From: Agrococcus sp. Marseille-Q4369
GTDB taxonomy: Bacteria; Actinomycetota; Actinomycetes; Actinomycetales; Microbacteriaceae
Length of the DNA stretch: 64,000 bases
Reading direction: 5' to 3'
Assembly (NCBI RefSeq): GCF_018308945.1
Contig: NZ_CP070501.1
Location: 248,001-312,000 of the forward strand
Shown here: positions 15,121-24,475 of the stretch, piece by piece
Position numbering within the stretch: position 1 is the first letter of the stretch
How the letters are laid out: each line of letters starts with the position of its first letter
Made by a program: the position numbers and the translations under genes
The notes under the pieces: generated by a model
What the model was told of the DNA's origin: nothing
Databases searched by the model: none
The model's input: only the letters and a program-made list of their open reading frames with translations

Positions 15121-16971
15121 GTGAGCCCCAGAGCGACCAAGGCACTCGAGCCTGCCTCGACCGATCCCGCGAGCATCCGCAACTTCTGCATCATCGCGCA
15201 CATCGACCACGGCAAGTCGACCCTCGCCGACCGGATGCTGCAGCTCACGGGCGTCGTCGACGACCGCTCGATGCGCGCGCAGTACCTCGACCGCATGGAC
15301 ATCGAGCGCGAGCGCGGCATCACGATCAAGTCCCAGGCCGTGCGGATGCCGTGGGAGCTCGACGGCGAGACCTTCGCCCTCAACATGATCGACACCCCCG
15401 GCCACGTCGACTTCACCTACGAGGTGAGCCGCTCGCTCGCCGCGTGCGAGGGCGCGATCCTGCTCGTCGACGCCGCGCAGGGGATCGAGGCGCAGACGCT
15501 CGCGAACCTCTACCTCGCGATGGACAACGACCTCGAGATCATCCCGGTGCTCAACAAGATCGACCTGCCGGCCGCCGACCCCGACAAGTTCGCGGCCGAG
15601 ATCGCCGGGCTCATCGGCGGCGACCCCGACGACGTGCTGCGCGTGAGCGGCAAGACGGGCGTCGGCGTCGACGCGCTGCTCGACCGCGTCGTGCGCACGA
15701 TCCCCGCGCCGCAGGGCGACGTCGACGGCCCCGCTCGCGCGATGATCTTCGACTCGGTCTACGACAGCTACCGCGGCGTCGTCACCTACGTGCGCATGGT
15801 CGACGGCAAGCTCTCGCCGCGCGAGCAGATCCAGATGATGTCGACCGGCGCACGCCACGAGCTGCTCGAGATCGGCGTCTCGAGCCCCGAGCCCGTCCCC
15901 GCGAAGGGCCTCGGCGCTGGCGAGGTCGGCTACCTCATCACGGGCGTGAAGGACGTGCGCCAGTCGAAGGTCGGCGACACCGTCACGACCTTCCGCGCCC
16001 CCGCGACCGAGCCGCTCAAGGGCTACGCCGACCCGAAGCCGATGGTCTTCTCCGGGCTCTACCCGATCGACGGCAGCGACTACCCGGTGCTGCGCGAGGC
16101 GCTCGACAAGCTCAAGCTGTCGGATGCGGCGCTCGTCTACGAGCCCGAGACCTCCGTCGCGCTCGGCTTCGGCTTCCGCTGCGGCTTCCTCGGCCTCCTG
16201 CACCTCGAGATCATCACCGAGCGGCTCGAGCGCGAGTTCAACCTCGACCTCATCGCGACCGCCCCGAGCGTCATCTACGAGGTGCAGACCGAGGACCGCG
16301 TCGTGCACACCGTGACGAACCCGAGCGAGTTCCCCGACGGCAAGATCCACTCGATCGTCGAGCCGATGGTGCGCGCGACGATCCTCGCGCCGAAGGACTA
16401 CGTCGGCGCGATCATGGAGCTGTGCCAGTCGCGCCGCGGCACGCTCGGCGGCATGGAGTACCTCTCGGAGGATCGCGTCGAGCTGCGCTATCGCCTGCCG
16501 CTCGGCGAGATCGTCTTCGACTTCTTCGACCAGCTGAAGTCGAAGACGCAGGGCTACGCCTCGCTCGACTACGAGCTCGACGGCGAGGAGGAGGGCGACC
16601 TCGTCAAGGTCGACATCCTGCTCCAAGGCGAGCAGGTGGATGCGTTCAGCGCGATCGTGCACCGCGACAAGGCCTACGCCTACGGCGTGCTCATGGCGGG
16701 CAAGCTCAAGGAGCTCATCCCGAGGCAGCAGTTCGAGGTGCCCATCCAGGCCGCCGTCGGCGCGCGCATCATCGCGCGCGAGACGATCCGCGCGATCCGC
16801 AAGGACGTGCTCGCGAAGTGCTACGGCGGAGACATCTCCCGCAAGCGCAAGCTGCTCGAGAAGCAGAAGGAGGGCAAGAAGCGCATGAAGATGGTCGGCC
16901 GCGTCGAGGTGCCCCAGGAGGCGTTCATCGCCGCCCTCTCGAGCGGCGAGTCGAAGAAGGACGCGAAGTGA
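15121..16971 (+). CDS. lepA: Elongation factor 4 (LepA)
   Basis: 616-residue translational GTPase acting on stalled or assembling ribosomes. The GTPase domain starts near residue 20 with AHIDHGKST (26-34), [15 protein letters not shown] and NKIDLP; domains II, III and V follow, and the LepA-specific C-terminal domain ends in [19 protein letters not shown] is the start, with AAGGA before it; the longer upstream frame overlaps rpsT on the opposite strand. The last four bases overlap the GTG of the DUF1990 gene (GTGA), indicating coupling. Confidence 0.97.
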   Translation: MSPRATKALEPASTDPASIRNFCIIAHIDHGKSTLADRMLQLTGVVDDRSMRAQYLDRMDIERERGITIKSQAVRMPWELDGETFALNMIDTPGHVDFTYEVSRSLAACEGAILLVDAAQGIEAQTLANLYLAMDNDLEIIPVLNKIDLPAADPDKFAAEIAGLIGGDPDDVLRVSGKTGVGVDALLDRVVRTIPAPQGDVDGPARAMIFDSVYDSYRGVVTYVRMVDGKLSPREQIQMMSTGARHELLEIGVSSPEPVPAKGLGAGEVGYLITGVKDVRQSKVGDTVTTFRAPATEPLKGYADPKPMVFSGLYPIDGSDYPVLREALDKLKLSDAALVYEPETSVALGFGFRCGFLGLLHLEIITERLEREFNLDLIATAPSVIYEVQTEDRVVHTVTNPSEFPDGKIHSIVEPMVRATILAPKDYVGAIMELCQSRRGTLGGMEYLSEDRVELRYRLPLGEIVFDFFDQLKSKTQGYASLDYELDGEEEGDLVKVDILLQGEQVDAFSAIVHRDKAYAYGVLMAGKLKELIPRQQFEVPIQAAVGARIIARETIRAIRKDVLAKCYGGDISRKRKLLEKQKEGKKRMKMVGRVEVPQEAFIAALSSGESKKDAK

Positions 16972-17603
16972 AGCCCATCCGCGAGCGCTCGACGAACTAC
17001 GGCGCGGTCGGCGCCACCTCCCACTTCGACTTCACGCGCTTCCCGCCGAAGGGCTTCGAGGTCGTGCAGCGCCGCTCGCGCATCGGCCACGGCCGGCCGC
17101 GCTTCGACGCCGCAGTCGCGGCGCTGCGCACCTGGAAGGTGCAGCGGCTCGCGGGCATCGAGGTCGACGTCGTCGGCACCGAGGGCGGCACTGTCTACCG
17201 CCCGGTCGGCTTCCAGGACGGCGAGGCGACGCGCGCCGCGAGCGTCGAGCCGCAGCAGGACTTCGGGCCTGACGGCGAGCCGTTCCTGCAGCCGGGCGAC
17301 TCGATCGACCAGCGCATCCGCTTCCTCGGCGTCCAGCTCCACGCCCCGATGCGCGTCATCGCGGTCGAGGAGGAGCCGAACAGCCACGGCGTGATCCTCG
17401 GCTCGCTCGAGGGCCACCCCGAGGCGGGCGAGGAGCGCTTCACCGTCGAGATCGCCGAGGACGAGACCGTCTTCCTGCACTTCCGCGCGATCGTCCGCAA
17501 CGCCGCCTGGTACGCCAAGCTCGGCGCGCCCGTCTCGAAGGCGCTGCGCGCGAAGTACCACGACCGCTACATGGACGTGCTGCGCTCGATCGACGTGCGC
17601 TGA
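16968..17603 (+). CDS. DUF1990 family protein
   Basis: 211-residue protein of the DUF1990 (UPF0548) family, known mainly in actinobacteria and plants and without established function. It opens with [24 protein letters not shown] and contains the W-K-V-Q-R segment and a late [10 protein letters not shown] helix. There is no signal peptide or transmembrane segment, so it is probably cytoplasmic. It is coupled to lepA by a 4-bp overlap and followed one base later by hemW, making a lepA-DUF1990-hemW operon. Confidence 0.85.
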   Translation: MKPIRERSTNYGAVGATSHFDFTRFPPKGFEVVQRRSRIGHGRPRFDAAVAALRTWKVQRLAGIEVDVVGTEGGTVYRPVGFQDGEATRAASVEPQQDFGPDGEPFLQPGDSIDQRIRFLGVQLHAPMRVIAVEEEPNSHGVILGSLEGHPEAGEERFTVEIAEDETVFLHFRAIVRNAAWYAKLGAPVSKALRAKYHDRYMDVLRSIDVR

Positions 17604-17604
17604 C

Positions 17605-18810
17605 GTGGGTCGCCTGCCCGACGGCGAGGCGGCTCCCGCCGACGGCCGGCTGCCCGAGGGCACCGCGGCCGACGCGCCCTTCGGCGCCTACATCCACGTG
17701 CCGTTCTGCTCCGTGCGGTGCGGCTACTGCGACTTCAACACCTACACGGCCGACGAGCTGCGCGGGGCGAGCCGCGCGGGCTACCCCGGCGACGTCGCCG
17801 CCGAGATCCGCCTCGCGCGCGAGGTGCTCGGCGAGCTCGGCCCGCTCCGCCCGATGCAGACCGTCTTCTTCGGCGGCGGCACGCCCACCCTCCTGCCCTC
17901 GGGCGACCTCGTCTCGATGCTCGCGGGCGTGACGGATGCGTTCGGGCTCGCCGAGGGCGCGGAGGTCTCGGTCGAGGCGAACCCCGACTCGATCGACCTC
18001 GCCGGGCTCGTGCAGCTGCGCGCGGGCGGCGTGACGCGCGTCTCGATCGGCATGCAGTCGGCGGTGCCGCACGTGCTCGCCGCGCTCGACCGCACGCACG
18101 ACCCCGAGCGCGTGCCGCTCGTCGTCGAGTGGGCGCGCGAGGCGGGCCTCGAGGTGAGCCTCGACCTCATCTACGGCGCGCCGGGGGAGTCGCTCGACGA
18201 CTGGCAGCGATCGCTCGACGCGGTCGTCGCGATGGCGCCCGACCACGTCTCGGCCTACGCGCTCATCGTCGAGGAGGGCACCGCGCTCGCCCGACGCATC
18301 CGCCGTGGAGAGCTCGCCGCGCCCGACGACGACCTGCAGGCGGCGATGTACGAGGCGGCGGATGCGTCCCTCGGCCAGGCGGGCTACTCCTGGTACGAGA
18401 TCTCCAACTGGGCGCGGGGCGACAAGGTGGCGCGCCACAACCTCGCCTACTGGCGCGGGCACGACTGGTGGGGCTTCGGCCCCGGCGCGCACAGCCACGT
18501 GGGCGGTGTGCGCTGGTGGAACGTCAAGCACCCCGCCGCGTATCGCGATCGGCTCGTCGCGGGGTCGTCGCCCGCGCTCGCGCGCGAGGTGCTCGACGAC
18601 GAGACGCGCCGGGTCGAGCGCGTGCTGCTCGAGTCGCGGATCGCCGAGGGGCTCGCGATCGACGTGCTGGACGCGGAGGGGCGCCGCGCGGTCGCGGGAC
18701 TCGTCGCCGATGGCCTCGTGGACGGCAGAGCCGCCCTCGCCGGCCGGGTGATCCCGACGCTGCGAGGGCGGCTGCTGGCCGACGCCGTCGTGCGGCGCCT
18801 GCTGCCGTAG
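17605..18810 (+). CDS. hemW: Radical SAM heme chaperone HemW
   Basis: 401-residue radical SAM protein related to HemN but of the heme-chaperone type. The [4Fe-4S] motif CSVRCGYC follows the H-V-P-F segment near residue 35, and GGGTPTLLP, the SAM-binding glycines, is intact. The C-terminal HemN-like domain includes SWYEISNWARGDKVARHN. It lacks the N-terminal extension of true coproporphyrinogen dehydrogenases, and HemW is the usual member beside lepA and hrcA. The GTG start lies one base after the DUF1990 stop. Confidence 0.92.
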   Translation: MGRLPDGEAAPADGRLPEGTAADAPFGAYIHVPFCSVRCGYCDFNTYTADELRGASRAGYPGDVAAEIRLAREVLGELGPLRPMQTVFFGGGTPTLLPSGDLVSMLAGVTDAFGLAEGAEVSVEANPDSIDLAGLVQLRAGGVTRVSIGMQSAVPHVLAALDRTHDPERVPLVVEWAREAGLEVSLDLIYGAPGESLDDWQRSLDAVVAMAPDHVSAYALIVEEGTALARRIRRGELAAPDDDLQAAMYEAADASLGQAGYSWYEISNWARGDKVARHNLAYWRGHDWWGFGPGAHSHVGGVRWWNVKHPAAYRDRLVAGSSPALAREVLDDETRRVERVLLESRIAEGLAIDVLDAEGRRAVAGLVADGLVDGRAALAGRVIPTLRGRLLADAVVRRLLP

Positions 18811-18813
18811 GGC

Positions 18814-19635
18814 CTACTTCACCAGCCGCCAGTTGAACGGGTAGCGGTAGGAGCCGCCGGCGTTGACGCGCACGCCGCCGATGATCGAGAAGATCACCTG
18901 CAGCAGCGGCGGCACCCAGTAGAAGGCGCCGAGGATCGAGCCGATGCCGAAGGTGATGATGCCGAGCACGACGGCGAGCACCCAGATGCCTACGACCAGG
19001 ATCGTCATGAAGATGCCGAAGTTCAGCGCCTCCTTCGACTCCTGCCGGGCGAAGGCGCTGCGGTCCTTGTAGATCAGGTAGACGATGAGCGGCCCGATCC
19101 AGCCGCCGAAGCCGCCGGTGACGATCGTCGAGAGGCCCGAGAGGTGGCCCCACATGCCGGCGTTCTTCTCGTCGACGGGCGACATCGGGGCGCCGGCCGC
19201 GTACTGCGGCTGACCGGGGGCGCCGTACTGCGGCGACCCGGGCTGGGGAGAGCCGTACTGCGGGGCGCCGTACTGCTGGCTGCCGGGCTGGCCGTAGCCC
19301 TGCTGGCCGTAGCCCTGCTGGCCGTAGCCCTGCTGGCCGTACTCGGGCTGTCCGCCGGGAGGCTGGTTGAAGGGAGCGCTGCCCTGCTGGCCGGGCTGCG
19401 GCTGGCTCCACTGGCGGTTGGGGTCTGCGCCACCCGTCCCGAACGCCGGCTGGCCCGGGGCGCCGGGTGCGCTGCCGGTCGCGGGAGCGGAGAACGGCTC
19501 GGCCGGCTGGCCGAGCGCGGGAGCTGCGGGCGCACTGGGGGCTGCGTGCTGCTCATCGGTGACCGAGAAGCCCTCGACGGAGGGGTCGGTCGAGTCGTGC
19601 TGATCGTCTCGGCGGGGCACGTTGGGGTCGGACAT
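18814..19635 (-). CDS. DUF4870 membrane protein with Q/G/Y-rich tail
   Basis: 273 residues. The first 150 are a disordered, low-complexity region rich in Q, G, P, Y and A, including three successive GYGQQ-type repeats; the last 115 form a DUF4870 domain with about three transmembrane segments (WIGPLIVYLIYKDR, FGIFMTILVVGIWVLAVVLG and GAFYWVPPLLQVIFSIIGGV). DUF4870 proteins are small actinobacterial and firmicute membrane proteins of unknown function. The start MSDPNVPRRDD has AAAGG upstream. The gene converges on hemW with three bases between stops. Confidence 0.88.
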   Translation of the reverse strand: MSDPNVPRRDDQHDSTDPSVEGFSVTDEQHAAPSAPAAPALGQPAEPFSAPATGSAPGAPGQPAFGTGGADPNRQWSQPQPGQQGSAPFNQPPGGQPEYGQQGYGQQGYGQQGYGQPGSQQYGAPQYGSPQPGSPQYGAPGQPQYAAGAPMSPVDEKNAGMWGHLSGLSTIVTGGFGGWIGPLIVYLIYKDRSAFARQESKEALNFGIFMTILVVGIWVLAVVLGIITFGIGSILGAFYWVPPLLQVIFSIIGGVRVNAGGSYRYPFNWRLVK

Positions 19636-19753
19636 GGGGAGTGCCTTTCGTGAATGGTCCGCGAAGTCTGCGGACGTTCCGCACGGCCATTGTCGCCCGG
19701 GTGCCTGGGGACGCGGTGAGCGATCAGGCGCGGCGCGTGGCGGCGCGGTAGGA

Positions 19754-19780
19754 TTGGCAGTCAGCATCGGAGAGTGCCAG
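19754..19780 (+). promoter_or_regulatory. CIRCE operator (HrcA binding site)
   Basis: TTGGCAGTC, nine bases, GAGTGCCAG: an almost perfect CIRCE inverted repeat (consensus TTAGCACTC-N9-GAGTGCTAA). It starts at the last base of a TAGGAT -10 box (19749-19754) and ends 18 bases before the hrcA ATG, so HrcA should repress its own operon. Confidence 0.85.
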
Positions 19781-19798
19781 TCAGGGGAGGAGCGCGGG

Positions 19799-20812
19799 AT
19801 GGTCTCGGATCGCGGTCTCGACGTCCTCCGGGCGATCGTCGAGGACTACGTGGCCCTGCGCGAGCCGGTGGGCTCGAAGTCGATCGTCGAGCGGCACGCC
19901 TTCGGCGTCTCCGCGGCCACGATCCGCAACGACATGGCGCTCCTCGAGGAGGAGGAGCTCATCGTCGCGCCCCACACCTCCTCGGGACGCGTGCCGACCG
20001 ACAAGGGCTACCGAGTCTTCGTCGACCGGCTGCAGCGCATGCAGCCGCTCACGCCCGCGCAGCGGCAGGCGATCGCGCGCTTCCTCGACGAGTCCGTCGA
20101 CCGCGACGACGTGCTCGCTCGCACGGCGCGGCTGCTCTCGAGCCTCACGAACCAGGTCGCGCTCGTGCAGGTGCCGCTCCGGCGTCCCAGCGCCGTGCGC
20201 CGCGTCGAGCTCGTCGCCGTCACGGAGTCGAAGGTGCTCGCCGTGCTCATCTTCGACTCGGGCCGCGTCGAGCAGCGCCTGCTCGACGTCGGGCAGCGCA
20301 TCGAGCCCGACCAGGCCTCGGTGCTCGGCCGCGCGTTCACCGAGACGATCGCCGAGCTCGCGCCCGCCGAGGCCGTCCAGCGCCTCTCGTCGACCGCCGC
20401 ATCCGCCCCCGCCTCCATCGCCGCCGCGACCGGTGCCGTGGCGCAGACGCTGACCGAGATCCTGCAGGGTGCCGGCGGCGACCGCATCGTGATGGCGGGT
20501 GCCGCGAACCTCGTGCGCGAGGAGCGAGACTTCCAGGGCACCGTGACGCCCGTGCTCGATGCGATCGAGGAGCAGGTGACGCTGCTGCGCCTCTTCGACG
20601 AGATGGGCTCCGAGGGAGAGGTCGCGACCCGCATCGGGCGCGAGCTCTCGGGGCCGCTCGGCGAGGCGGCGGTCGTGGCATCGACCTACACCGCCGACGG
20701 CAGTGAAGGGCACGTGGGCGTCCTGGGCCCGACCCGGATGGACTACGCAGGGAACATGGCCGCGGTGCGCGCAGTGGCGCGCTACCTCACGCGGCTGCTG
20801 AGCGAGGACTGA
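19799..20812 (+). CDS. hrcA: Heat-inducible transcription repressor HrcA
   Basis: 337-residue winged-helix repressor of heat-shock genes that binds CIRCE. The N-terminal HTH (about 10-75) includes EPVGSKSIVERH and the ATIRNDMALLEEEELIVAPH region with TSSGRVPTDKGYR, all standard. The GAF-like and inserted dimerisation domains follow. ATG is preceded by GGGGAGGAG. The CIRCE element directly upstream shows autoregulation, and dnaJ follows with no gap, so both rise together after heat stress. groES/EL and dnaK are outside the window. Confidence 0.96.
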   Translation: MVSDRGLDVLRAIVEDYVALREPVGSKSIVERHAFGVSAATIRNDMALLEEEELIVAPHTSSGRVPTDKGYRVFVDRLQRMQPLTPAQRQAIARFLDESVDRDDVLARTARLLSSLTNQVALVQVPLRRPSAVRRVELVAVTESKVLAVLIFDSGRVEQRLLDVGQRIEPDQASVLGRAFTETIAELAPAEAVQRLSSTAASAPASIAAATGAVAQTLTEILQGAGGDRIVMAGAANLVREERDFQGTVTPVLDAIEEQVTLLRLFDEMGSEGEVATRIGRELSGPLGEAAVVASTYTADGSEGHVGVLGPTRMDYAGNMAAVRAVARYLTRLLSED

Positions 20813-21898
20813 GTGAGCGACCACTACGAGACACTCGGCGTCGAGCGCGACGCCACGCAGGACGAGATCAAGAAGGCGTACCGCCGCCTCGCGCGCGAGC
20901 TGCACCCCGACGTCAACCCGAGCGAGGACGCGGCGGAGCGCTTCAAGGACGTCACGCACGCCTACGACGTGCTGGGCGACCCGCAGTCGCGCGCGGAGTA
21001 CGACCGCGGGCCCTCGCTCGACGGCGGGAGCTTCGGATTCGGCGACATCTTCGAGCAGTTCTTCGGCGGCGGCCGCTCGGCCGGCCCGCGCTCGCGGCGC
21101 CAGCCGGGGCAGGACAGCCTGCTGCGCGTCGACCTCGACCTGGCCGATGTCGTCTTCGGCGTGCACCGGGAGCTGCGCGTGCAGACGGCCGTGCTGTGCG
21201 AGACGTGCGACGGCGCGTGCACCGCGCCCGGCACGAGCCCGCAGCGCTGCACGATGTGCGGCGGCTCCGGCCACGTGCAGCGGCAGGTGCGGTCGCTGCT
21301 CGGCAACGTCGTGACGTCGCAGCCGTGCGCGGCGTGCCAGGGCTACGGCAGCATCATCCCCGAGCCGTGCCCGACGTGCGCCGGCCACGGCCGCGTGCGC
21401 GCCGAGCGCACGATCCCGGTCGACATCCCCGCGGGCGTCGACACGGGCCTGCGCATCCAGCTGCCCGGCCAGGGCGAGGTCGGCGAGGCCGGGGGACCGG
21501 CCGGCACGCTCTACCTCGAGATCAACGTGCGCCACCACGATGTCTTCTCCCGCTCGGGCGACGACCTGCTCGGCACGCTCGAGGTGTCGATCTCGGACGC
21601 GGCGCTCGGCGCGCGCAGCACCGTCGATGGCATCGACGGGCCGGTCGAGGTCGAGGTGCGCCCCGGCACGCAGTCGGGCGACGTCATCACGATCGGCGAG
21701 CGCGGCGTCTCGCGCCTCCGCGGCGCCGGTCGCGGCGACCTCAAGCTCGGCGTGCAGGTCGTCACGCCGCAGCGCATCGATCGCCGCACGGAGGAGCTGC
21801 TGCGCGAGCTGCGCGACCGCACGAAGGCGCCCGCGCCGCAGCTCGCGCAGTTCAAGCAGGGGCTGTTCGCGAAGATGCGCGACCGCTTGCGCCTCTGA
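20813..21898 (+). CDS. dnaJ: Chaperone DnaJ
   Basis: 361-residue J-protein co-chaperone of DnaK. The J domain (1-68) has the HPD triad in ELHPDVNPS; a short G/F region ([14 protein letters not shown]) follows. The zinc region has four C-x-x-C pairs (CETC, CTMC, CAAC, CPTC). The first departs from C-x-x-C-x-G-x-G, reading CETCDGAC. The C-terminal substrate-binding domain is complete. GTG follows the hrcA stop immediately, so expression is probably under CIRCE control. It overlaps rsmE by one base. Confidence 0.96.
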   Translation: MSDHYETLGVERDATQDEIKKAYRRLARELHPDVNPSEDAAERFKDVTHAYDVLGDPQSRAEYDRGPSLDGGSFGFGDIFEQFFGGGRSAGPRSRRQPGQDSLLRVDLDLADVVFGVHRELRVQTAVLCETCDGACTAPGTSPQRCTMCGGSGHVQRQVRSLLGNVVTSQPCAACQGYGSIIPEPCPTCAGHGRVRAERTIPVDIPAGVDTGLRIQLPGQGEVGEAGGPAGTLYLEINVRHHDVFSRSGDDLLGTLEVSISDAALGARSTVDGIDGPVEVEVRPGTQSGDVITIGERGVSRLRGAGRGDLKLGVQVVTPQRIDRRTEELLRELRDRTKAPAPQLAQFKQGLFAKMRDRLRL

Positions 21899-22623
21899 TG
21901 GCCCACTGCTACTGGCACGACGCGCTCGCGGGCGCCGAGCCGGGCGCCGTGGTGACGCTCGAGGGCGAGGAGGCGCACCACGCCGCCGTCGTCTCGCGGA
22001 TGCGCCGCGGCGAGCGAGTGCTCGTGAGCGACGGCGCGGGGACGCTCGCCGAGGGGATCATCGACCGCGTCGAGCGCGACGGGGTCGATGTCGTGCTGCA
22101 GCGCGTCGAGGCGGTGCCGCAGCCGAGCCCGCGCATCGCGCTCGCCCAGGCGCTCGCGAAGGGCGACCGGGCCGAGCTCGCCGTGCAGGCCTCGACCGAG
22201 CTCGGCGTCGACGTCATCGTGCCGTGGCAGGCGCGGCGCAGCGTCGTGCAGTGGAAGGGCGATCGCGGTGACAAGGCGATCGAGCGCTGGCGGCGGATCG
22301 TCCGCGAGGCGGGCAAGCAGGCGATCCGCGCGCGGCTGCCCGAGGTGACCGGCGTCGTCGACACCGCGGGGCTCGCGGCGCTCGGCGCGCGATGGCAGCT
22401 CGTCGTGCTCGACCCGACCGCGCCCGCCTCGATCGCGGAGGTGCCGATCGAGCGCGACGCGCTGCTCGTCGTGGGACCCGAGGGGGGCATCGACCCGGGC
22501 GAGCTCGAGGCGCTCGACGCGGCCGGCGCCGTGCGCGCTCGCATGGGCGACCACGTGCTGCGCACGTCGACCGCTGGCCTCGCGGGGCTCGCTGCCCTCT
22601 CGCTGCGGCTCGGGCGCTGGTGA
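21898..22623 (+). CDS. rsmE: 16S rRNA m3U1498 methyltransferase
   Basis: 241-residue SPOUT-class methyltransferase that modifies uridine 1498 of 16S rRNA. The N-terminal PUA-like domain (EGEEAHHAAVVSRMRRGERV) is followed by the trefoil-knot domain with ALAKGDRAELAVQASTELGV, the VVGPEGGIDPGEL SAM-binding loop and LRTSTAGLAGLAAL at the C-terminus, all diagnostic. ATG overlaps the dnaJ stop by one base. It is part of the hrcA-dnaJ-rsmE unit, with a new promoter for the next gene starting 13 bases after its stop. Confidence 0.95.
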   Translation: MAHCYWHDALAGAEPGAVVTLEGEEAHHAAVVSRMRRGERVLVSDGAGTLAEGIIDRVERDGVDVVLQRVEAVPQPSPRIALAQALAKGDRAELAVQASTELGVDVIVPWQARRSVVQWKGDRGDKAIERWRRIVREAGKQAIRARLPEVTGVVDTAGLAALGARWQLVVLDPTAPASIAEVPIERDALLVVGPEGGIDPGELEALDAAGAVRARMGDHVLRTSTAGLAGLAALSLRLGRW

Positions 22624-22635
22624 GCCCGGCGCGGG

Positions 22636-22641
22636 TAGGCT
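22636..22641 (+). promoter_or_regulatory. Leaderless -10 box for the HIT gene
   Basis: TAGGCT, seven bases, then ATG at 22649, without a Shine-Dalgarno sequence. It starts the HIT-phoH-ybeY-CBS-era run. Confidence 0.6.
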
Positions 22642-22648
22642 GACTGGC

Positions 22649-22993
22649 ATGGCTGAGCCCACCGTGTTCGAGCGGATCGTCGCCCGAGAGATCCCGGCGG
22701 AGATCGTCCTCGAGACCGACCGCATCATCGCCTTCACCGACATCGCGCCGCAAGCGCCGATGCACGTCGTCGTGACGCCGAAGTCTGCGCAGTACCGCGA
22801 CGTCGTCGAGCTCGCGGCCGGCGATCCCGACCTCATGGCGGAGATGGTGCAAGCGGCGCAGGCGATCGCCCGGGAGCGCGCCGAGGGCGACTTCCGGCTC
22901 GTGTTCAACACCGGCGAGCTCGCCGGGCAGACCGTCTTCCACGTGCACGCGCACGTGCTCGCCGGCGCACTCAGAGAGGGATCGCTTGCCTGA
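22649..22993 (+). CDS. HIT family nucleotide-binding protein (HinT-like)
   Basis: 114-residue histidine-triad hydrolase; the triad is HVHAHV (about 98-103), preceded by FNTGELAGQTVFH. HinT-type proteins hydrolyse adenosine phosphoramidates and related adenylates. The opening TVFERIVAREIPAEIVLETD is typical. It is leaderless and leads a run of overlapping genes ending in era. The phoH start lies eight bases inside this gene. The physiological substrate in this lineage is not known. Confidence 0.93.
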   Translation: MAEPTVFERIVAREIPAEIVLETDRIIAFTDIAPQAPMHVVVTPKSAQYRDVVELAAGDPDLMAEMVQAAQAIARERAEGDFRLVFNTGELAGQTVFHVHAHVLAGALREGSLA

Positions 22994-23999
22994 CGCAACC
23001 CGTTCGATCGAGGTCGACGGCATCGAGATGGTGCGACTGCTGGGGCCGCAGGACCGGCTCCTCACGCGCCTCGAGCACGAGCACCCCGACGTGCGCGTCG
23101 CCGTGCGCGGCAACCTCGTCACGCTCGAGGGCCCCGAGCAGGATGTCGAGGTCGCCGGCCGGCTCGTGCAGGAGCTCGTCGACCTCGTGCGGCAGGGCAC
23201 GGCCCTCAGCCAGACGGAGGTCGCCGAGGGCAGCCGCATCCTCCGGCAGGACAGCTCGCGGAGCCTCGCCGACGCGATCGGCGAGGTGATCCTCACGAGC
23301 AAGGGCAAGTCGATCCGCGCGAAGACCGAGGGCCAGCGCGCCTACGTCGAGTCGATCGATGCGCACACGATCGTCTTCGGCATCGGCCCCGCCGGCACGG
23401 GCAAGACCTACCTCGCAATGGCCAAGGCGGTGCAGGCGCTGCACCGCAAGGAGGTCAACCGCATCATCCTCACGCGTCCCGCGGTCGAGGCGGGAGAGCG
23501 GCTCGGCTTCCTCCCGGGGACGCTCACCGACAAGATCGACCCCTACCTCCGGCCGCTCTACGACGCGCTCAACGAGATGATGGACCCCGAGCTCGTGCCG
23601 AAGCTGCTCGCGACCGGCGTCGTCGAGGTCGCACCGCTCGCCTACATGCGCGGCCGCACGCTCAACGACTCGTTCATCGTGCTCGACGAGGCGCAGAACA
23701 CCACGCCCGAGCAGATGAAGATGTTCCTCACGCGCCTCGGCTTCGGCTCGAAGATGGTCGTCACCGGCGACGCGACGCAGGTCGACCTGCCAGCCGGCAC
23801 CTCTGGGCTGCAGGTCGCGCAGCAGGTGCTCGGCAAGATCGACGACATCCGCTTCGCGATGCTCACGAGCGCCGACGTCGTGCGGCACACGCTCGTCGGC
23901 GAAATCGTCGACGCCTACACGGCGCACGACCAGAAGGTGATGGCGCGGCAGGCCCGTCAGGGCCAGCCGACGCACCACTCGCGGCGAGGGCGGCACTGA
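22986..23999 (+). CDS. PhoH-like ATPase
   Basis: 337-residue P-loop ATPase of the PhoH family, related to helicases and associated with ybeY and RNA metabolism. Walker A is GPAGTGKT (134-141); Walker B is [18 protein letters not shown] is a further conserved loop. The start is TTG at 22986, the first usable codon, with GAGAGGGA six bases upstream; it overlaps the HIT gene. The N-terminal 90 residues form the family's KH-like extension. It overlaps ybeY by one base. Confidence 0.93.
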   Translation: MPDATRSIEVDGIEMVRLLGPQDRLLTRLEHEHPDVRVAVRGNLVTLEGPEQDVEVAGRLVQELVDLVRQGTALSQTEVAEGSRILRQDSSRSLADAIGEVILTSKGKSIRAKTEGQRAYVESIDAHTIVFGIGPAGTGKTYLAMAKAVQALHRKEVNRIILTRPAVEAGERLGFLPGTLTDKIDPYLRPLYDALNEMMDPELVPKLLATGVVEVAPLAYMRGRTLNDSFIVLDEAQNTTPEQMKMFLTRLGFGSKMVVTGDATQVDLPAGTSGLQVAQQVLGKIDDIRFAMLTSADVVRHTLVGEIVDAYTAHDQKVMARQARQGQPTHHSRRGRH

Positions 24000-24475
24000 T
24001 GTCGATCGACCTCCTGAACGAGGCGGATGCGTCGGTCGACGAGGCGCAGCTCGTGCGGCTCGTCGCCCACCACCTCGAGAAGCTCTTCGTGCACCCCGAC
24101 GCCGACGTGTCGATCGCGCTCGTCGACGTCGGCGCGATGGAGCAGCTGCACGTGCAGTGGATGGACGAGCCCGGCCCGACCGACGTGCTCTCGTTCCCGA
24201 TGGACGAGCTGCGTCCCGGCAGCCACGACCGGCCGGCGCCCGCCGGCCTGCTCGGCGACATCGTGCTGTGCCCCGAGGTGGCGCAGCAGCAGGCGCTCGA
24301 GGCGAACCACTCGCTCATGACCGAGCTGCGGCTCCTCACGACGCACGGACTCCTGCACCTGCTCGGCTTCGACCACGCCGAGCCGGCGGAGCGCGACGAG
24401 ATGTTCGAGCTGCAGGACACGCTGCTCGCGGCGTTCGAGGCGGTCGACAGCGGCACGCCCGGCCGCGTCCGCTGA
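23999..24475 (+). CDS. ybeY: rRNA maturation endoribonuclease YbeY
   Basis: 158-residue zinc metalloprotein needed for 16S rRNA 3'-end processing and ribosome quality control. The metal motif H-G-L-L-H-L-L-G-F-D-H (116-126) matches HxxxHxxGxDH. PTDVLSFPMDE upstream is also a family signature. ATG overlaps the phoH stop and its own stop overlaps the next ATG, both by one base (TGATG), so the run is tightly coupled. Confidence 0.96.
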   Translation: MSIDLLNEADASVDEAQLVRLVAHHLEKLFVHPDADVSIALVDVGAMEQLHVQWMDEPGPTDVLSFPMDELRPGSHDRPAPAGLLGDIVLCPEVAQQQALEANHSLMTELRLLTTHGLLHLLGFDHAEPAERDEMFELQDTLLAAFEAVDSGTPGRVR

